A stretch of DNA of 64,000 nucleotides from Streptomyces sp. AJS327 (lineage in GTDB: Bacteria > Actinomycetota > Actinomycetes > Streptomycetales > Streptomycetaceae), in NCBI RefSeq assembly GCF_013450295.1, contig NZ_SKBR01000002.1, forward strand, positions 1,512,501-1,576,500, written 5' to 3'. The notes under the pieces are model-generated. The model was not told where the DNA came from. It saw nothing but the letters and a program-made list of their open reading frames with translations, and did no database searches. Position 1 is the first letter of the stretch. Every line of letters starts with the position of its first letter. Position numbers and translations under genes: made by a program. Shown in pieces: positions 1-7,244 of this stretch.

Positions 1-1
1 G

Positions 2-283
2 CTCACCATGCAGAAGGTCTTCGTCACCGACCGGTCCAACCTCAGCCGGAACCTCGACTCCGTCGCGCGCGGACTTCCGGACCTGGTGGAGATCATGCCC
101 GCGCCGATCGTCCCGCACATGACCAGCGAGTCGCTGCGCGCGCTGAGCCCGCACGTGGCCGCCGGGTTCGTCCGTACCCCGGAGGACGTCAGCGCGGCGC
201 TCGGCCACGGCGCCGTCGCCGCCGCCAGCTCCGACCCGCGGCTGTGGGAACTCCGCCGCGACGACCTGCCGCCACTCCACTGA
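2..283 (+). CDS. GlpP-like glycerol-3-phosphate-responsive antiterminator, C-terminal part
   Basis: The frame is open from the first base of the window, so the gene is cut at its 5' end and the ATG at position 8 need not be the true start. The visible part of about 93 residues matches the C-terminal half of the GlpP family. It reads VFVTDRSNLSRN, then a PDLVEIMPAPIVPHM stretch, then a RTPEDVSAALGHGAVAAASS segment, the order seen at the phosphate-binding end of that TIM-barrel-like fold. Known family members respond to glycerol-3-phosphate and control glycerol-use genes by antitermination. Direct RNA control in actinomycetes is less well established, so that role here is inference. A very strong hairpin starts three bases after the stop codon. 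The family assignment is fairly secure; the full length cannot be judged. Confidence 0.7.
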   Translation, partial: LTMQKVFVTDRSNLSRNLDSVARGLPDLVEIMPAPIVPHMTSESLRALSPHVAAGFVRTPEDVSAALGHGAVAAASSDPRLWELRRDDLPPLH

Positions 284-285
284 CC

Positions 286-324
286 GTCCGGGGCGGCGGC
301 CCGCACTCGGCCGCCGCCCCGGAC
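286..324 (+). terminator. Strong GC hairpin after the GlpP-like gene
   Basis: Positions 286-301 and 309-324 form a perfect 16-bp inverted repeat (GTCCGGGGCGGCGGCC and its complement) around a 7-base loop. It begins two bases after the TGA stop. There is no U tract, as is usual for high-GC actinomycete terminators. Confidence 0.7.
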
Positions 325-370
325 CTCCCACCGATCCCCGCCCCTACTCGCTTTCCGTGAGGAACAGACC

Positions 371-682
371 ATGAGCCACGTCGTCGTCGCCCGCTACCGC
401 ACCCTGCCCGACCGGCAGGACGAGGTGCTCGCCCTGCTCGACACCGTCGCCACCGCCAGTAGGCAGGAACCCGGCAACCTCGGCTACCGGGTCCACCAGG
501 CCACCGACGACCCCCGGACGATCCTGCTGTACGAGGAGTACCGGACCGCGGCCGACTTCGAGACGCACCGGGCCACCGAGCACTTCCAGCACATCGTCCT
601 CTTCCAGGTCGTCCCCCTGCTGGAGGACCGCGAGGTCCTCAGCTACACCCCCCGCGCCCCGCAACCCCCCACAGCCCAGTAA
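371..682 (+). CDS. ABM-domain protein (putative quinol monooxygenase)
   Basis: This 103-residue protein is a single antibiotic-biosynthesis-monooxygenase (ABM) domain of the dimeric ferredoxin-like fold. It starts with the typical strand HVVVARYRTLPDRQDEVLALL, followed by QEPGNLGYRVHQATDDPRTILLYEEYRTAADFETHRATEHFQ, which matches the family pattern of E-P-G-x-x-x-Y, then a strand ending in E-x-Y/W, then H. Family members are small cofactor-free oxygenases or act as stress-related proteins, and the substrate cannot be read from sequence. The ATG at 371 has a GTGAGGAAC ribosome-binding site about 7 bases upstream. The gene stands alone, with hairpins on both sides, so it is probably its own transcription unit. 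Length is normal for the family. Confidence 0.75.
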   Translation: MSHVVVARYRTLPDRQDEVLALLDTVATASRQEPGNLGYRVHQATDDPRTILLYEEYRTAADFETHRATEHFQHIVLFQVVPLLEDREVLSYTPRAPQPPTAQ

Positions 683-707
683 CCCACTCCACCAAACCCA
701 ACCCCCC

Positions 708-740
708 GCCCCCGGCGACCACTTCACCCTCGCCGGGGGC
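708..740 (+). terminator. Hairpin terminator after the ABM gene
   Basis: GCCCCCGGCGA at 708-718 pairs perfectly with TCGCCGGGGGC at 730-740, an 11-bp stem with an 11-base loop, 26 bases after the TAA stop. Confidence 0.65.
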
Positions 741-912
741 CCGGCCCCGCGGCCGTCGCGCCCCGTTCACGCGCCACGGACGGACACGAGCCACGCCTCA
801 ACAGCCGCTCCCCACAGCGCACATGCGACCGTCACCCGCGAACTCAGCCCAGCGAGCTGACGCGTGACGCGGGACGGGAGAACGGCGCCGCCGGGAGAGT
901 CCCCACGACGAC

Positions 913-956
913 GAACCCCGGGCCGCGCGGGACAGGTCCCGTACGGCCCGGGGTTC
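913..956. terminator. Bidirectional hairpin between convergent units
   Basis: Positions 913-925 (GAACCCCGGGCCG) and 944-956 form a perfect 13-bp inverted repeat. It lies 26 bases beyond the etfA stop on the minus strand and in the convergent gap after the ABM gene. It best fits the terminator of the etfBA unit and could stop read-through both ways. The rest of the gap 683-982 shows no gene. Confidence 0.65.
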
Positions 957-982
957 TCGACAGCCGGGACAGGCAAGCGAGT

Positions 983-1945
983 TCAGCTCTTGCGTTGGTT
1001 GATGTCCTCGGTCAGCTGGGGCACGACCTCGAAGAGGTCCCCGACCACGCCGTAGTCCACCAGATCGAAGATCGGCGCCTCAGCGTCCTTATTGATCGCC
1101 ACGATCGTCTTCGAGGTCTGCATCCCCGCACGATGCTGAATCGCCCCGGAAATACCCGCCGCCACATACAACTGCGGCGACACCGACTTCCCCGTCTGAC
1201 CCACCTGATGCGAATGCGGATACCACCCCGCGTCCACCGCCGCCCGCGACGCCCCCACCGCACCACCCAACGCATCCGCCAACCCCTCAATCACCGGGAA
1301 GTTCTCCGCCCCATTCACCCCACGACCACCCGAGACCACCACCGCCGCCTCCGTCAACTCCGGACGCCCACTCGACTCCCGCGCCGCACGCGAAACCACC
1401 CGCGTCCCCCGCGCCAACTCACCCAACACCACCGACAACTCCTCCACCACCCCCGCACCCGCGACCGCCTCCGGCGCCACCGCGTTCGGCTTTACCGCGA
1501 TCACCGCAACCCCACCCACCACCCGCGACCGCGTCGCATACGACGCCGCGAACACCGACTGCACCACCACCGGACCCTCCTCACCCGCCACCACATCCAC
1601 CGCGTCCGTCAACACACCCGACCCCAACCGCACCGCCAACCGACCCGCGACCTCCTTCCCCTCCGCCGACGACGACACCAACACCGCCACCGGATCCACC
1701 ACCCCCACCGCCGCCTCCAACACATCCACCAACGGCACCACCGAAAACTCCCCGAACTCCGGCCCATCCACCCCCAACACCCGCACCGCCCCATACTCAC
1801 CCAACACCCCAGCCGCACCCTCCACACCCGACCCCACAAACACCGCCACCGGATCACCCAACCTCCGCGCCAACGTCAACAACTCCAACGTCGGCTTCCG
1901 CACCTGACCATCCACATGATCAACAAACACCAGAACATCAGCCAT
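983..1945 (-). CDS. etfA: Electron transfer flavoprotein alpha subunit
   Basis: The 320-residue product is the FAD-binding alpha subunit of electron transfer flavoprotein, which passes electrons from acyl-CoA and related dehydrogenases to the respiratory chain. The N-terminus MADVLVFVDHVDG opens the ETF alpha/beta domain. The C-terminal FAD domain is plain to see, with SGGRGV, then a GGAVGASRAAVDAGWYPHS stretch, then GQTGKSVSPQLYVAAGISG and IQHRAG. The ATG at 1945 is chosen over an upstream in-frame ATG because GGGAGAG sits just before it and because it matches the family N-terminus; the longer version would begin with 66 residues of repeat-derived sequence. The N-terminal two-thirds uses many G- and T-ending codons (GTG, GGT, TTG, GAT), while the C-terminal third uses ordinary C-ending codons. 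It pairs with etfB upstream, but across an unusually long 457-bp gap. Confidence 0.93.
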   Translation of the reverse strand: MADVLVFVDHVDGQVRKPTLELLTLARRLGDPVAVFVGSGVEGAAGVLGEYGAVRVLGVDGPEFGEFSVVPLVDVLEAAVGVVDPVAVLVSSSAEGKEVAGRLAVRLGSGVLTDAVDVVAGEEGPVVVQSVFAASYATRSRVVGGVAVIAVKPNAVAPEAVAGAGVVEELSVVLGELARGTRVVSRAARESSGRPELTEAAVVVSGGRGVNGAENFPVIEGLADALGGAVGASRAAVDAGWYPHSHQVGQTGKSVSPQLYVAAGISGAIQHRAGMQTSKTIVAINKDAEAPIFDLVDYGVVGDLFEVVPQLTEDINQRKS

Positions 1946-2402
1946 GACTCTCTCCCAACGAGAACGAAGACAGAAACGAGGAACAGAACGAAGAACAGAA
2001 ACCAGAACCAGGCCAGAACCAGGCCAGAACCAGAGCCGGACCAGACCGGAACCGGAGCCGGGACGGGGACGAAGACAGGGAAACAGGAAAGGAACGACCC
2101 CAACCCACAACCCACGGCCCGCAACCCACGACCCACAACTCATGGAGCGTGACCCGGAGTCTGACCCCGCGACGCCTCACCCAGACACGGCCACCCGCGA
2201 CCAGCCAACCGCAGCCCACAGCCGATAGCCGATAGTTGGTAGCTGGTAGTTTCAGGAGTCGCGCCGTGGCTCGTGGTCAGCCAGGCGTCATCCACCAAGC
2301 GTCATCCACCGGGCGTCATCCGCCAGATGGCACCCCATCACCAGCGCCCCATCACCAGGGACTCGTGATCCGTGTGGCTCTTGACGTGGCACCGGGGCAA
2401 GG
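1946..2402. repeat. Repeat-rich gap between etfB and etfA
   Basis: No gene is convincing in this 457-bp gap. It contains several unrelated short tandem repeats. These are CCAGAACCAGG three times (2002-2034, 11 bp); AACCCAC-like heptamers six times (2102-2143); GCCGATA/GCTGGTA-like heptamers four times (2221-2248); GCGTCATCCACCAA-like 14-mers three times (2285-2326); and CCCCATCACCAGCG-like 14-mers twice (2333-2360). Most periods are 7 or 14 bp. ORFs crossing it are low-complexity translations of the repeats. Confidence 0.8.
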
Positions 2403-3188
2403 TCAGATGAACTTCTGACCAGCGAGGAACTCCGCGAGCTGACGAGCCCCCTCACCCTCATCCTTGACCACCGTGCCCGCCACCCGCGCCGGACGCTCGG
2501 TCACCGACTCCACCCGCGTACGCGAACCCGCCACACCCACCTGCTCCGCCTCCAGATCCAGATCATCCAGATCCCACGAGACCACCGGCTTCTTCTTCGC
2601 CGCCATGATCCCCTTGAACGACGGATACCGCGCCTCACCCGACTGATCCGTCACCGACACCACCGCCGGCAACGCCGCCTCCAACTCCTCACTCGCCACA
2701 TCCCCATCCCGACGCCCCCGCACCACACCATCCCCAACCGACACCTCAGACAACAACGTCACCTGCGCCACCCCCAACCGCTCCGCCAACATCGCCGGAA
2801 CCACCCCCATCGTCCCGTCCGTCGACGCCATCCCACACATCACCACATCAAACCCCGCCTTCTCCACCGCCCGCGCCAACACCAACGACGACGCCACCGC
2901 ATCCGAACCCCGCACCTCCTCATCCTCCACATGCACCGCCCGATCCGCCCCCATCGACAACGCCTTCCGCAACGCGTCCCCCGCATCCTCCGGACCCACC
3001 GTCAACACCGTCACCTCAGCACCCTCCACCCCCTCAGCCACCCGCAACGCCTGCTCCACCGCGTACTCATCCAACTCCGACAACAGACCATCCACCCCCT
3101 CACGATCCGTCACGAAGTCATCATCAAAACCCCGCTCCCCCGCGGCGTCCGGCACGTACTTCACACACACGACAATCCTCAAGCTCAC
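2403..3188 (-). CDS. etfB: Electron transfer flavoprotein beta subunit
   Basis: The 261-residue product is the AMP-binding beta subunit of electron transfer flavoprotein. It opens with SLRIVVCVKYVPDA and shows the family features ELDEYAVEQALR, VTVLTVGPEDAGDALRKALSMGADRAVHV, the GMASTDGTMGVVPAMLAERLG region, and LPAVVSVTDQSGEARYPSFKGIMAAKKKPV near the conserved ETF-beta signature. The start is a GTG at 3188, with GGGAG seven bases upstream. It precedes etfA in the usual etfB-etfA order, but the two are separated by a repeat-rich spacer instead of the few bases normal for this operon. Its promoter region is shared with a divergent TetR gene and contains two palindromes. Like etfA it is rich in G- and T-ending codons. 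Confidence 0.93.
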   Translation of the reverse strand: MSLRIVVCVKYVPDAAGERGFDDDFVTDREGVDGLLSELDEYAVEQALRVAEGVEGAEVTVLTVGPEDAGDALRKALSMGADRAVHVEDEEVRGSDAVASSLVLARAVEKAGFDVVMCGMASTDGTMGVVPAMLAERLGVAQVTLLSEVSVGDGVVRGRRDGDVASEELEAALPAVVSVTDQSGEARYPSFKGIMAAKKKPVVSWDLDDLDLEAEQVGVAGSRTRVESVTERPARVAGTVVKDEGEGARQLAEFLAGQKFI

Positions 3189-3268
3189 GCCGACTCCCTC
3201 GTGCTCGTTCTGGGTCGATAGGCCCGCTGTCGCGCGGTGGGTACCGGGACGACGCGGTTGGTACCGCG

Positions 3269-3297
3269 ACGATATGACACTCAGTACCCTCCGTAAA
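3269..3297 (-). promoter_or_regulatory. Putative etfB promoter
   Basis: On the minus strand, TTTACG (3297-3292) is followed after exactly 17 bases by TATCGT (3274-3269), a reasonable fit to a vegetative -35/-10 pair. This would give a leader of roughly 70-75 bases before the etfB GTG. One operator-like palindrome lies in the spacer and another abuts the -35. Confidence 0.45.
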
Positions 3298-3310
3298 GGA
3301 ACTCAGTGCC
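3276..3310. promoter_or_regulatory. Paired TetR-type operator sites
   Basis: GGAACTCAGTGCC (3298-3310) is a near-perfect 13-bp palindrome (GGaACT-C-AGTgCC). A second, weaker copy GACACTCAGTACC lies at 3276-3288. Their centres are 22 bp apart, two helical turns. They sit between the divergent etfB and TetR genes and overlap the proposed etfB promoter. Control by the adjacent TetR protein is inference from position and symmetry. Confidence 0.5.
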
Positions 3311-3340
3311 AAATCGCTCGTCCGGTGCTACGTTCCCGGC

Positions 3341-4156
3341 ATGGCAGAGGCGCGAGAACAACCCAGGGCGACACCCGGATCTCCGTCCGCCGACCCGCAG
3401 GGCCGGACCTCCATGCGGGAGGTGATCGCCGACGCGGCGTTCGAACTCTTCCTGGAGCGCGGATTCGAGCGCACCACGGTGGACGACATCGTGGCGCGCG
3501 CGGGGGTGGGACGGCGGTCGTTCTTCCGCTACTTCCCGTCCAAGGAGGACGCGGTCTTCCCGGACCACGAACGGTGCCTGGCCGAGATGACGGTCTTCCT
3601 GGAGGGACAGGCGGAGGGCGACCCGCTCGTCGCGGTCTGCCAGGCGGCCCGGAACGTCCTGCGGATGTACGCCGCCAAGCCCGAGTTCTCGGTCCAGCGC
3701 TACCGACTGACCCGCGACGTGCCTGGGCTGCGCACCTACGAACTGTCCGTGGTGCGGCGATACGAGCGCACCCTCGCCGGTTACCTGCGCGGGCGGTACG
3801 CGGGCACCCCCGACGGCGCGCTGCGCGCCGAGGTCGTGGCCGCCTCCGTCGTGGCGGCGCACAACAACGGCCTGCGCTCGTGGCTGCGTTCGGGCGGAGA
3901 AGGGGACGCCGAGGCCGCCGTGGACAGGGCGCTCGCGCTGGTGATCGAGACCTGGTCGGGCACGGACCGGCCGCCGGTCGCCGGGCTCCGGGCGGGTGAG
4001 GGGGCGGGGGCCGTGACGGACGCGACAGGGGAGGGGAGCCGGGCGGGGAGCGGAAGCGGGGTGGCGGACGAGGAGGTCGTCGTGGTCGTCGCCCCGCGGA
4101 AGGCGCCGCTCTGGCAGGTGGTGCGGCAGGTTCGGTCGGCGCTGGACGCGGACTGA
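3341..4156 (+). CDS. TetR-family transcriptional regulator, divergent from etfBA
   Basis: The 271-residue protein has a clear TetR DNA-binding domain at about residues 24-75. It reads REVIADAAFELFLERGFER, then TTVDDIVARAGVGRRSFFRYF and PSKEDAVF, the classic helix-turn-helix pattern ending in the FF-R-Y-F recognition segment. The remaining helical ligand domain is diverse, and a Gly/Ala-rich tail is followed by a short basic-hydrophobic end. No ribosome-binding site precedes the ATG at 3341. A TACGTT hexamer at 3329-3334 stands six bases before it, so the mRNA may be leaderless. It is transcribed away from etfB, and two palindromes lie between the genes. The simplest reading is an autoregulated repressor of etfBA, perhaps sensing an acyl-CoA, but the ligand is unknown. 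Confidence 0.85.
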   Translation: MAEAREQPRATPGSPSADPQGRTSMREVIADAAFELFLERGFERTTVDDIVARAGVGRRSFFRYFPSKEDAVFPDHERCLAEMTVFLEGQAEGDPLVAVCQAARNVLRMYAAKPEFSVQRYRLTRDVPGLRTYELSVVRRYERTLAGYLRGRYAGTPDGALRAEVVAASVVAAHNNGLRSWLRSGGEGDAEAAVDRALALVIETWSGTDRPPVAGLRAGEGAGAVTDATGEGSRAGSGSGVADEEVVVVVAPRKAPLWQVVRQVRSALDAD

Positions 4157-4314
4157 CCCCGGCGCTCCGGAGCACCGGCCCCGGCGCTCCGTACCGTCGC
4201 CCGCGCGGTCGCCCGCGATCCCCCGCTGTCCGGTGTCAGCGTCCCGGACGCGGGCGCGTACCTCGCCACCGGGGGCGAGCGGGCCGCGCGGGGTGGCGCG
4301 TGGTGGGGGAGCGG

Positions 4315-5376
4315 TCAGCGGAGGGTGCGGAGGGCGGTGAGGACGTCGGCGAGCGGCGACGGATCCGCGCCCTCCGGCCCGTGCACGCAGATCCGGTCGA
4401 CGAGCCCGGCGTACCGCCGCCGGATCTCCCGGGCAGCCTCCTCGGGCGTTCCGTCCACGGCGAAGACGCGGAAGACCTCGTCGTCGACGAGCCCGGCCAT
4501 GTCCGTCCAGCGGCCCCGCAGTGACAGCCGGTGCAGCTCCTCCTGGAGATCGCCCAGACCGAGGGCATCAACCACCGTGCGGTAGGCGGGGGTTGAGGCA
4601 TAGAACGCGAGACGCGCACGGACCCCGGCGCGCTGGGCCGCGCGTTCCTCCGCGGTGCGCCCGGTCGCCACCAGCACGCTGCCCACCACCTCGAAGGGCC
4701 GCCGCGTCCACGGCTCACCCGCCGCCTCGGCCGTGGCCCGGGCGGCCCGGACACGGGGCAGCACCTCCCCTGCCAGATGCCCGGGCGAGGTGAAGGGGTG
4801 GCCGATGAAGCCGTCGGCGACGGCCCCGGCGGCCGACGTCATCCGCGGCCCGACCCCGGCCAGCAGGATCGGTGGCGGCCCGGCGGCCAGCGGGCCGGGG
4901 GAGAAGGCCGGGGTCATCAGCGTGTGGCTGTAGAAGTCGCCCCGGAACGCGAGCCGTTCACCGGTCTGCCAGCTGTGCCAGATCGCCCGTACCGCGCGCA
5001 CGTACTCCCGCATCCGCGCGGCGGGACGGTCCCACGGCATCCCGTAGCGGCGCACCACATGGGGCTTGATCTGCGAGCCCAGACCGATGACCGCCCGGCC
5101 GCCGGACATCTCGTGCAGCCCCCACGCCTCGTAGGCGAGACTCATCGGTGTCCGCGCGAAGGCGATCGCCACGCCGGTGGCCAGCTCCACCGAACGGGTC
5201 CGTTCGGCCGCGCGCACCAGCGTCAGGAACGGACTGTGCGCGGTCTCGGCGGCCATCAGCCGGTCCAGGCCCCGGCGTTCGGCCACCTCGGCCGCCACGC
5301 CCACCTCCGAGGGGCCACCGGGGACGGCGAGGTCCAGCCGGAGGGGTGGGTGCGGGCCGTCGGGGTGCTCGGTCAC
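4315..5376 (-). CDS. Luciferase-like (LLM class) F420-dependent oxidoreductase
   Basis: This 353-residue protein has the TIM-barrel fold of the luciferase-like monooxygenase/F420-dependent reductase class. Recognisable segments are VGVAAEVAERRGLDRLMAAE near the start, the ATGVAIAFARTPMSLAYEAW strand-helix, GRAVIGLGSQIKPHVVRRYG, and the insertion with the AGPPPILLAGVGPRMTSAAG loop. This pattern resembles the probable F420-dependent oxidoreductases of actinomycetes rather than bacterial luciferase itself, and the substrate is unknown. The GTG start at 5376 is chosen because GGGAG lies eight bases upstream and the longer frame adds 73 low-complexity residues. It is convergent with the TetR gene and divergent from the double-TetR gene. 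It is not linked to the PKS locus by position. Confidence 0.8.
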   Translation of the reverse strand: MTEHPDGPHPPLRLDLAVPGGPSEVGVAAEVAERRGLDRLMAAETAHSPFLTLVRAAERTRSVELATGVAIAFARTPMSLAYEAWGLHEMSGGRAVIGLGSQIKPHVVRRYGMPWDRPAARMREYVRAVRAIWHSWQTGERLAFRGDFYSHTLMTPAFSPGPLAAGPPPILLAGVGPRMTSAAGAVADGFIGHPFTSPGHLAGEVLPRVRAARATAEAAGEPWTRRPFEVVGSVLVATGRTAEERAAQRAGVRARLAFYASTPAYRTVVDALGLGDLQEELHRLSLRGRWTDMAGLVDDEVFRVFAVDGTPEEAAREIRRRYAGLVDRICVHGPEGADPSPLADVLTALRTLR

Positions 5377-5825
5377 GAGGTGTGCTCCCTGGTCGCTGCG
5401 GCGCTGCCGGACGGGCGTGCCGACCGTCCCCGCCCCACGGTCGGCACCGGCGGCGGACGGTCGCGCCGTCGTGGCGACGGCCGTCCCGGCGGAGGACGGG
5501 GCAGCAGCGTACGCCGCCGCCGACGGCGCACGGGCCCCAACGGGGCGGCGTCCGGCCCCGCGTCGTGAAGCCGCCATCGAACCGCGCACGAACACCCCGC
5601 GACGGCCTCGCGGTTGACGCTCCGGCGCCAGACTTCCGGCCGGTCACCTCGCCGCCCGCCCGCGGCCGCGCCCGTACGGTGGGCCGCTCGAACGCTCGAC
5701 TCCCGGCGTTCCGAGGCCAGTTCGGGTCCGTTCGGATTGTCAAGCTCCGGGAGGCGCCCGGCCGGGGTGTACTAGCCTGGGGACGGTCCGCGGCGACGGC
5801 GGACCGCGGCGAGGGGCGGAGAGGG
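5377..5825. other. Divergent intergenic region without a gene
   Basis: This 449-bp gap separates the LLM oxidoreductase (minus) from the double-TetR gene (plus), so it should hold both promoters. A TAGCCT hexamer at 5773-5778 could be a -10 for the plus-strand gene, but no matching -35 at the right distance is visible. CCGGG-N5-CCCGG at 5747-5761 is a short inverted repeat next to it. In-frame extensions through this region are arginine/proline-rich, which is typical of non-coding high-GC DNA. Confidence 0.5.
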
Positions 5826-7058
5826 ATGCGGGCAGCAGCGTCTGAGCGGGAGAGCGTGCGGAGACCGTCCGACCGCAAGGCGCGGATCGTCACCGCCGCC
5901 ACGACGCTCTTCTGCGAACGCGGCTACCACAACGTGTCGGTCGCCGACGTGGCCGGTGCCGTCGGCATCACCGCGCCCGCGCTCTACCGGCACTTCCGGG
6001 GCAAGCCCGACCTGCTGCTGCACGTCGTCACCGTGCCCATCGAGGCCATCGCCGCCTCGCTGGACGCCGCACCGGACCTCGACTCGTACCTGTGGGCCTC
6101 GGCGGCCGAAGGGGTGGAACGGCGCGGCTCCGCGACGCTCTGGCAGCGCGAGGCGCGGCACCTGCCCGCCGAACGGCGCGCCCAGCTGCGCCGGGCACTC
6201 AGCGACATCGCCAGCCGCACCAGCACCCTCATCCGCGCCGTACGGCCCGAACTCAGCGAGCAGAACGGCGAGTTACTCGCCTGGGCGGTGCTGTCGGTGT
6301 ACGGCAGCATCTCCGGGCACCGCGTCTCCCTGCCGCGCCGCCGCTTCGAGGACCTGCTGCACGGCCTTGCCCTGTCCGCCGCGTACAGCCCGCTCGGCGA
6401 CCCGTTCCGGGGGGCCGAGGGGCGTGGGCCGAGAGGCGGCGGATACCTCGAACTCTCCATGTCCCGCCGCGAGGAGATCCTCAGCGAGGCCATCCGGCTC
6501 TTCGACGAACGCGGCTTCCAGTCGGTCAGCACCGACGACATCGGTGAGGCCGCCGGAGCCTCCGGCCCCAGCATCTACAAGCACTTCCCCAGCAAGACCG
6601 ACCTGCTGGTCGCCGCCGTCGTACGCGGCGGGGAGCAGCGCCGCGCCGGCACCGCGCTGGCCCTCGCGCGCGCCACCACCCCGCGCGAACGGCTCGACCA
6701 ACTGCTCCGTTCCTACATCGAGTTCGCGCTGCACCACAGCCACCTCATCGGTCTGCTCATCAGCGAACTGGAGCAACTGCCGGAGAAGGAACGCCGCGCC
6801 GCCGTCCAGACCCAGCGCGACTACCTCGCTCTCTGGGTGCGGGTGCTCGACCAGGTGCGGCCGGGGCTGGAACGGCCGGAGGCCCGGATCGTGATCGGCG
6901 CCGTCCTCACCATCGTCGACAACGCGGCCCGTACCGGACGCCTGGGCGAACGCGCCGACCTGCCCGAGCGGTTGACGGACATCGGCATGGCCCTGCTGCT
7001 CCCGGAGGGCGCGGCGGCCGAACCGCGCCCGGCCGCCGCGGCCGACCCGCTCGGCTGA
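5826..7058 (+). CDS. Double TetR-domain regulator with a TTA codon
   Basis: The 410-residue protein contains two complete TetR modules in tandem. The first helix-turn-helix is at about residues 18-65 (RKARIVTAATTLFCERGYH, then SVADVAGAVGITAPALYRHF). The second is at about 213-262 (RREEILSEAIRLFDERGF, then STDDIGEAAGASGPSIYKHF). Each is followed by a helical ligand-type domain. The ATG at 5826 follows GGCGGAGAGGG closely and fits the start of the first module; the longer frame is low-complexity. Codon 6273-6275 is TTA (Leu), so full translation probably needs the bldA tRNA, as known for developmental and antibiotic regulators in streptomycetes. A monomer of this type could bind a palindrome with its own two HTHs, or dimerise on a longer site. 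It is divergent from the LLM gene, a possible target. Confidence 0.85.
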   Translation: MRAAASERESVRRPSDRKARIVTAATTLFCERGYHNVSVADVAGAVGITAPALYRHFRGKPDLLLHVVTVPIEAIAASLDAAPDLDSYLWASAAEGVERRGSATLWQREARHLPAERRAQLRRALSDIASRTSTLIRAVRPELSEQNGELLAWAVLSVYGSISGHRVSLPRRRFEDLLHGLALSAAYSPLGDPFRGAEGRGPRGGGYLELSMSRREEILSEAIRLFDERGFQSVSTDDIGEAAGASGPSIYKHFPSKTDLLVAAVVRGGEQRRAGTALALARATTPRERLDQLLRSYIEFALHHSHLIGLLISELEQLPEKERRAAVQTQRDYLALWVRVLDQVRPGLERPEARIVIGAVLTIVDNAARTGRLGERADLPERLTDIGMALLLPEGAAAEPRPAAAADPLG

Positions 7059-7157
7059 CGCCCCCTCCGCCCACGGGCGCCGCACCTCGGCCTCCGGGCG
7101 TGCCGTGTCCGCGTGATGGTCCCATCTCCCGTACGGCGGGCAGTCGTTGAACGGCGC

Positions 7158-7176
7158 CGGGCCCAACGCGGGCCCG
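7158..7176. terminator. Hairpin between convergent genes
   Basis: CGGGCCC (7158-7164) and GGGCCCG (7170-7176) form a 7-bp stem with a 5-base loop in the gap between the double-TetR gene and the convergent GNAT gene. It is short and has no U tract, so this is tentative. Confidence 0.35.
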
Positions 7177-7244
7177 CCCCGTCCCCGTTCCGGCCCCCGC
7201 TCGGACGGAAGCACGGTCGCGGGGGACTCGGCCGCGGGCGGCCG

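Noticed and set aside
983..2143. A longer etfA starting at 2143
   Set aside because: The extra 66 residues are translations of the tandem repeats, and the ATG at 1945 has a good ribosome-binding site and the family N-terminus.
2002..2360. A CRISPR-like array
   Set aside because: The repeats are short, adjacent tandem copies without spacers, of several different sequences, and there are no cas genes.
4157..4314. A terminator between the TetR and LLM genes
   Set aside because: The segment contains a direct repeat of CCCCGGCGCTCCG but no inverted repeat long enough to support a hairpin.
4315..5376. The LLM oxidoreductase as a PKS tailoring enzyme
   Set aside because: It lies about 9 kb from the PKS locus beyond core genes, on the opposite strand, and resembles F420-type enzymes rather than the MupA-like one in the cluster.
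5148..5825. An N-terminal extension of the double-TetR protein
   Set aside because: It is Arg/Pro-rich, overlaps the divergent LLM gene and has no domain. The ATG at 5826 is preceded by a purine-rich site.
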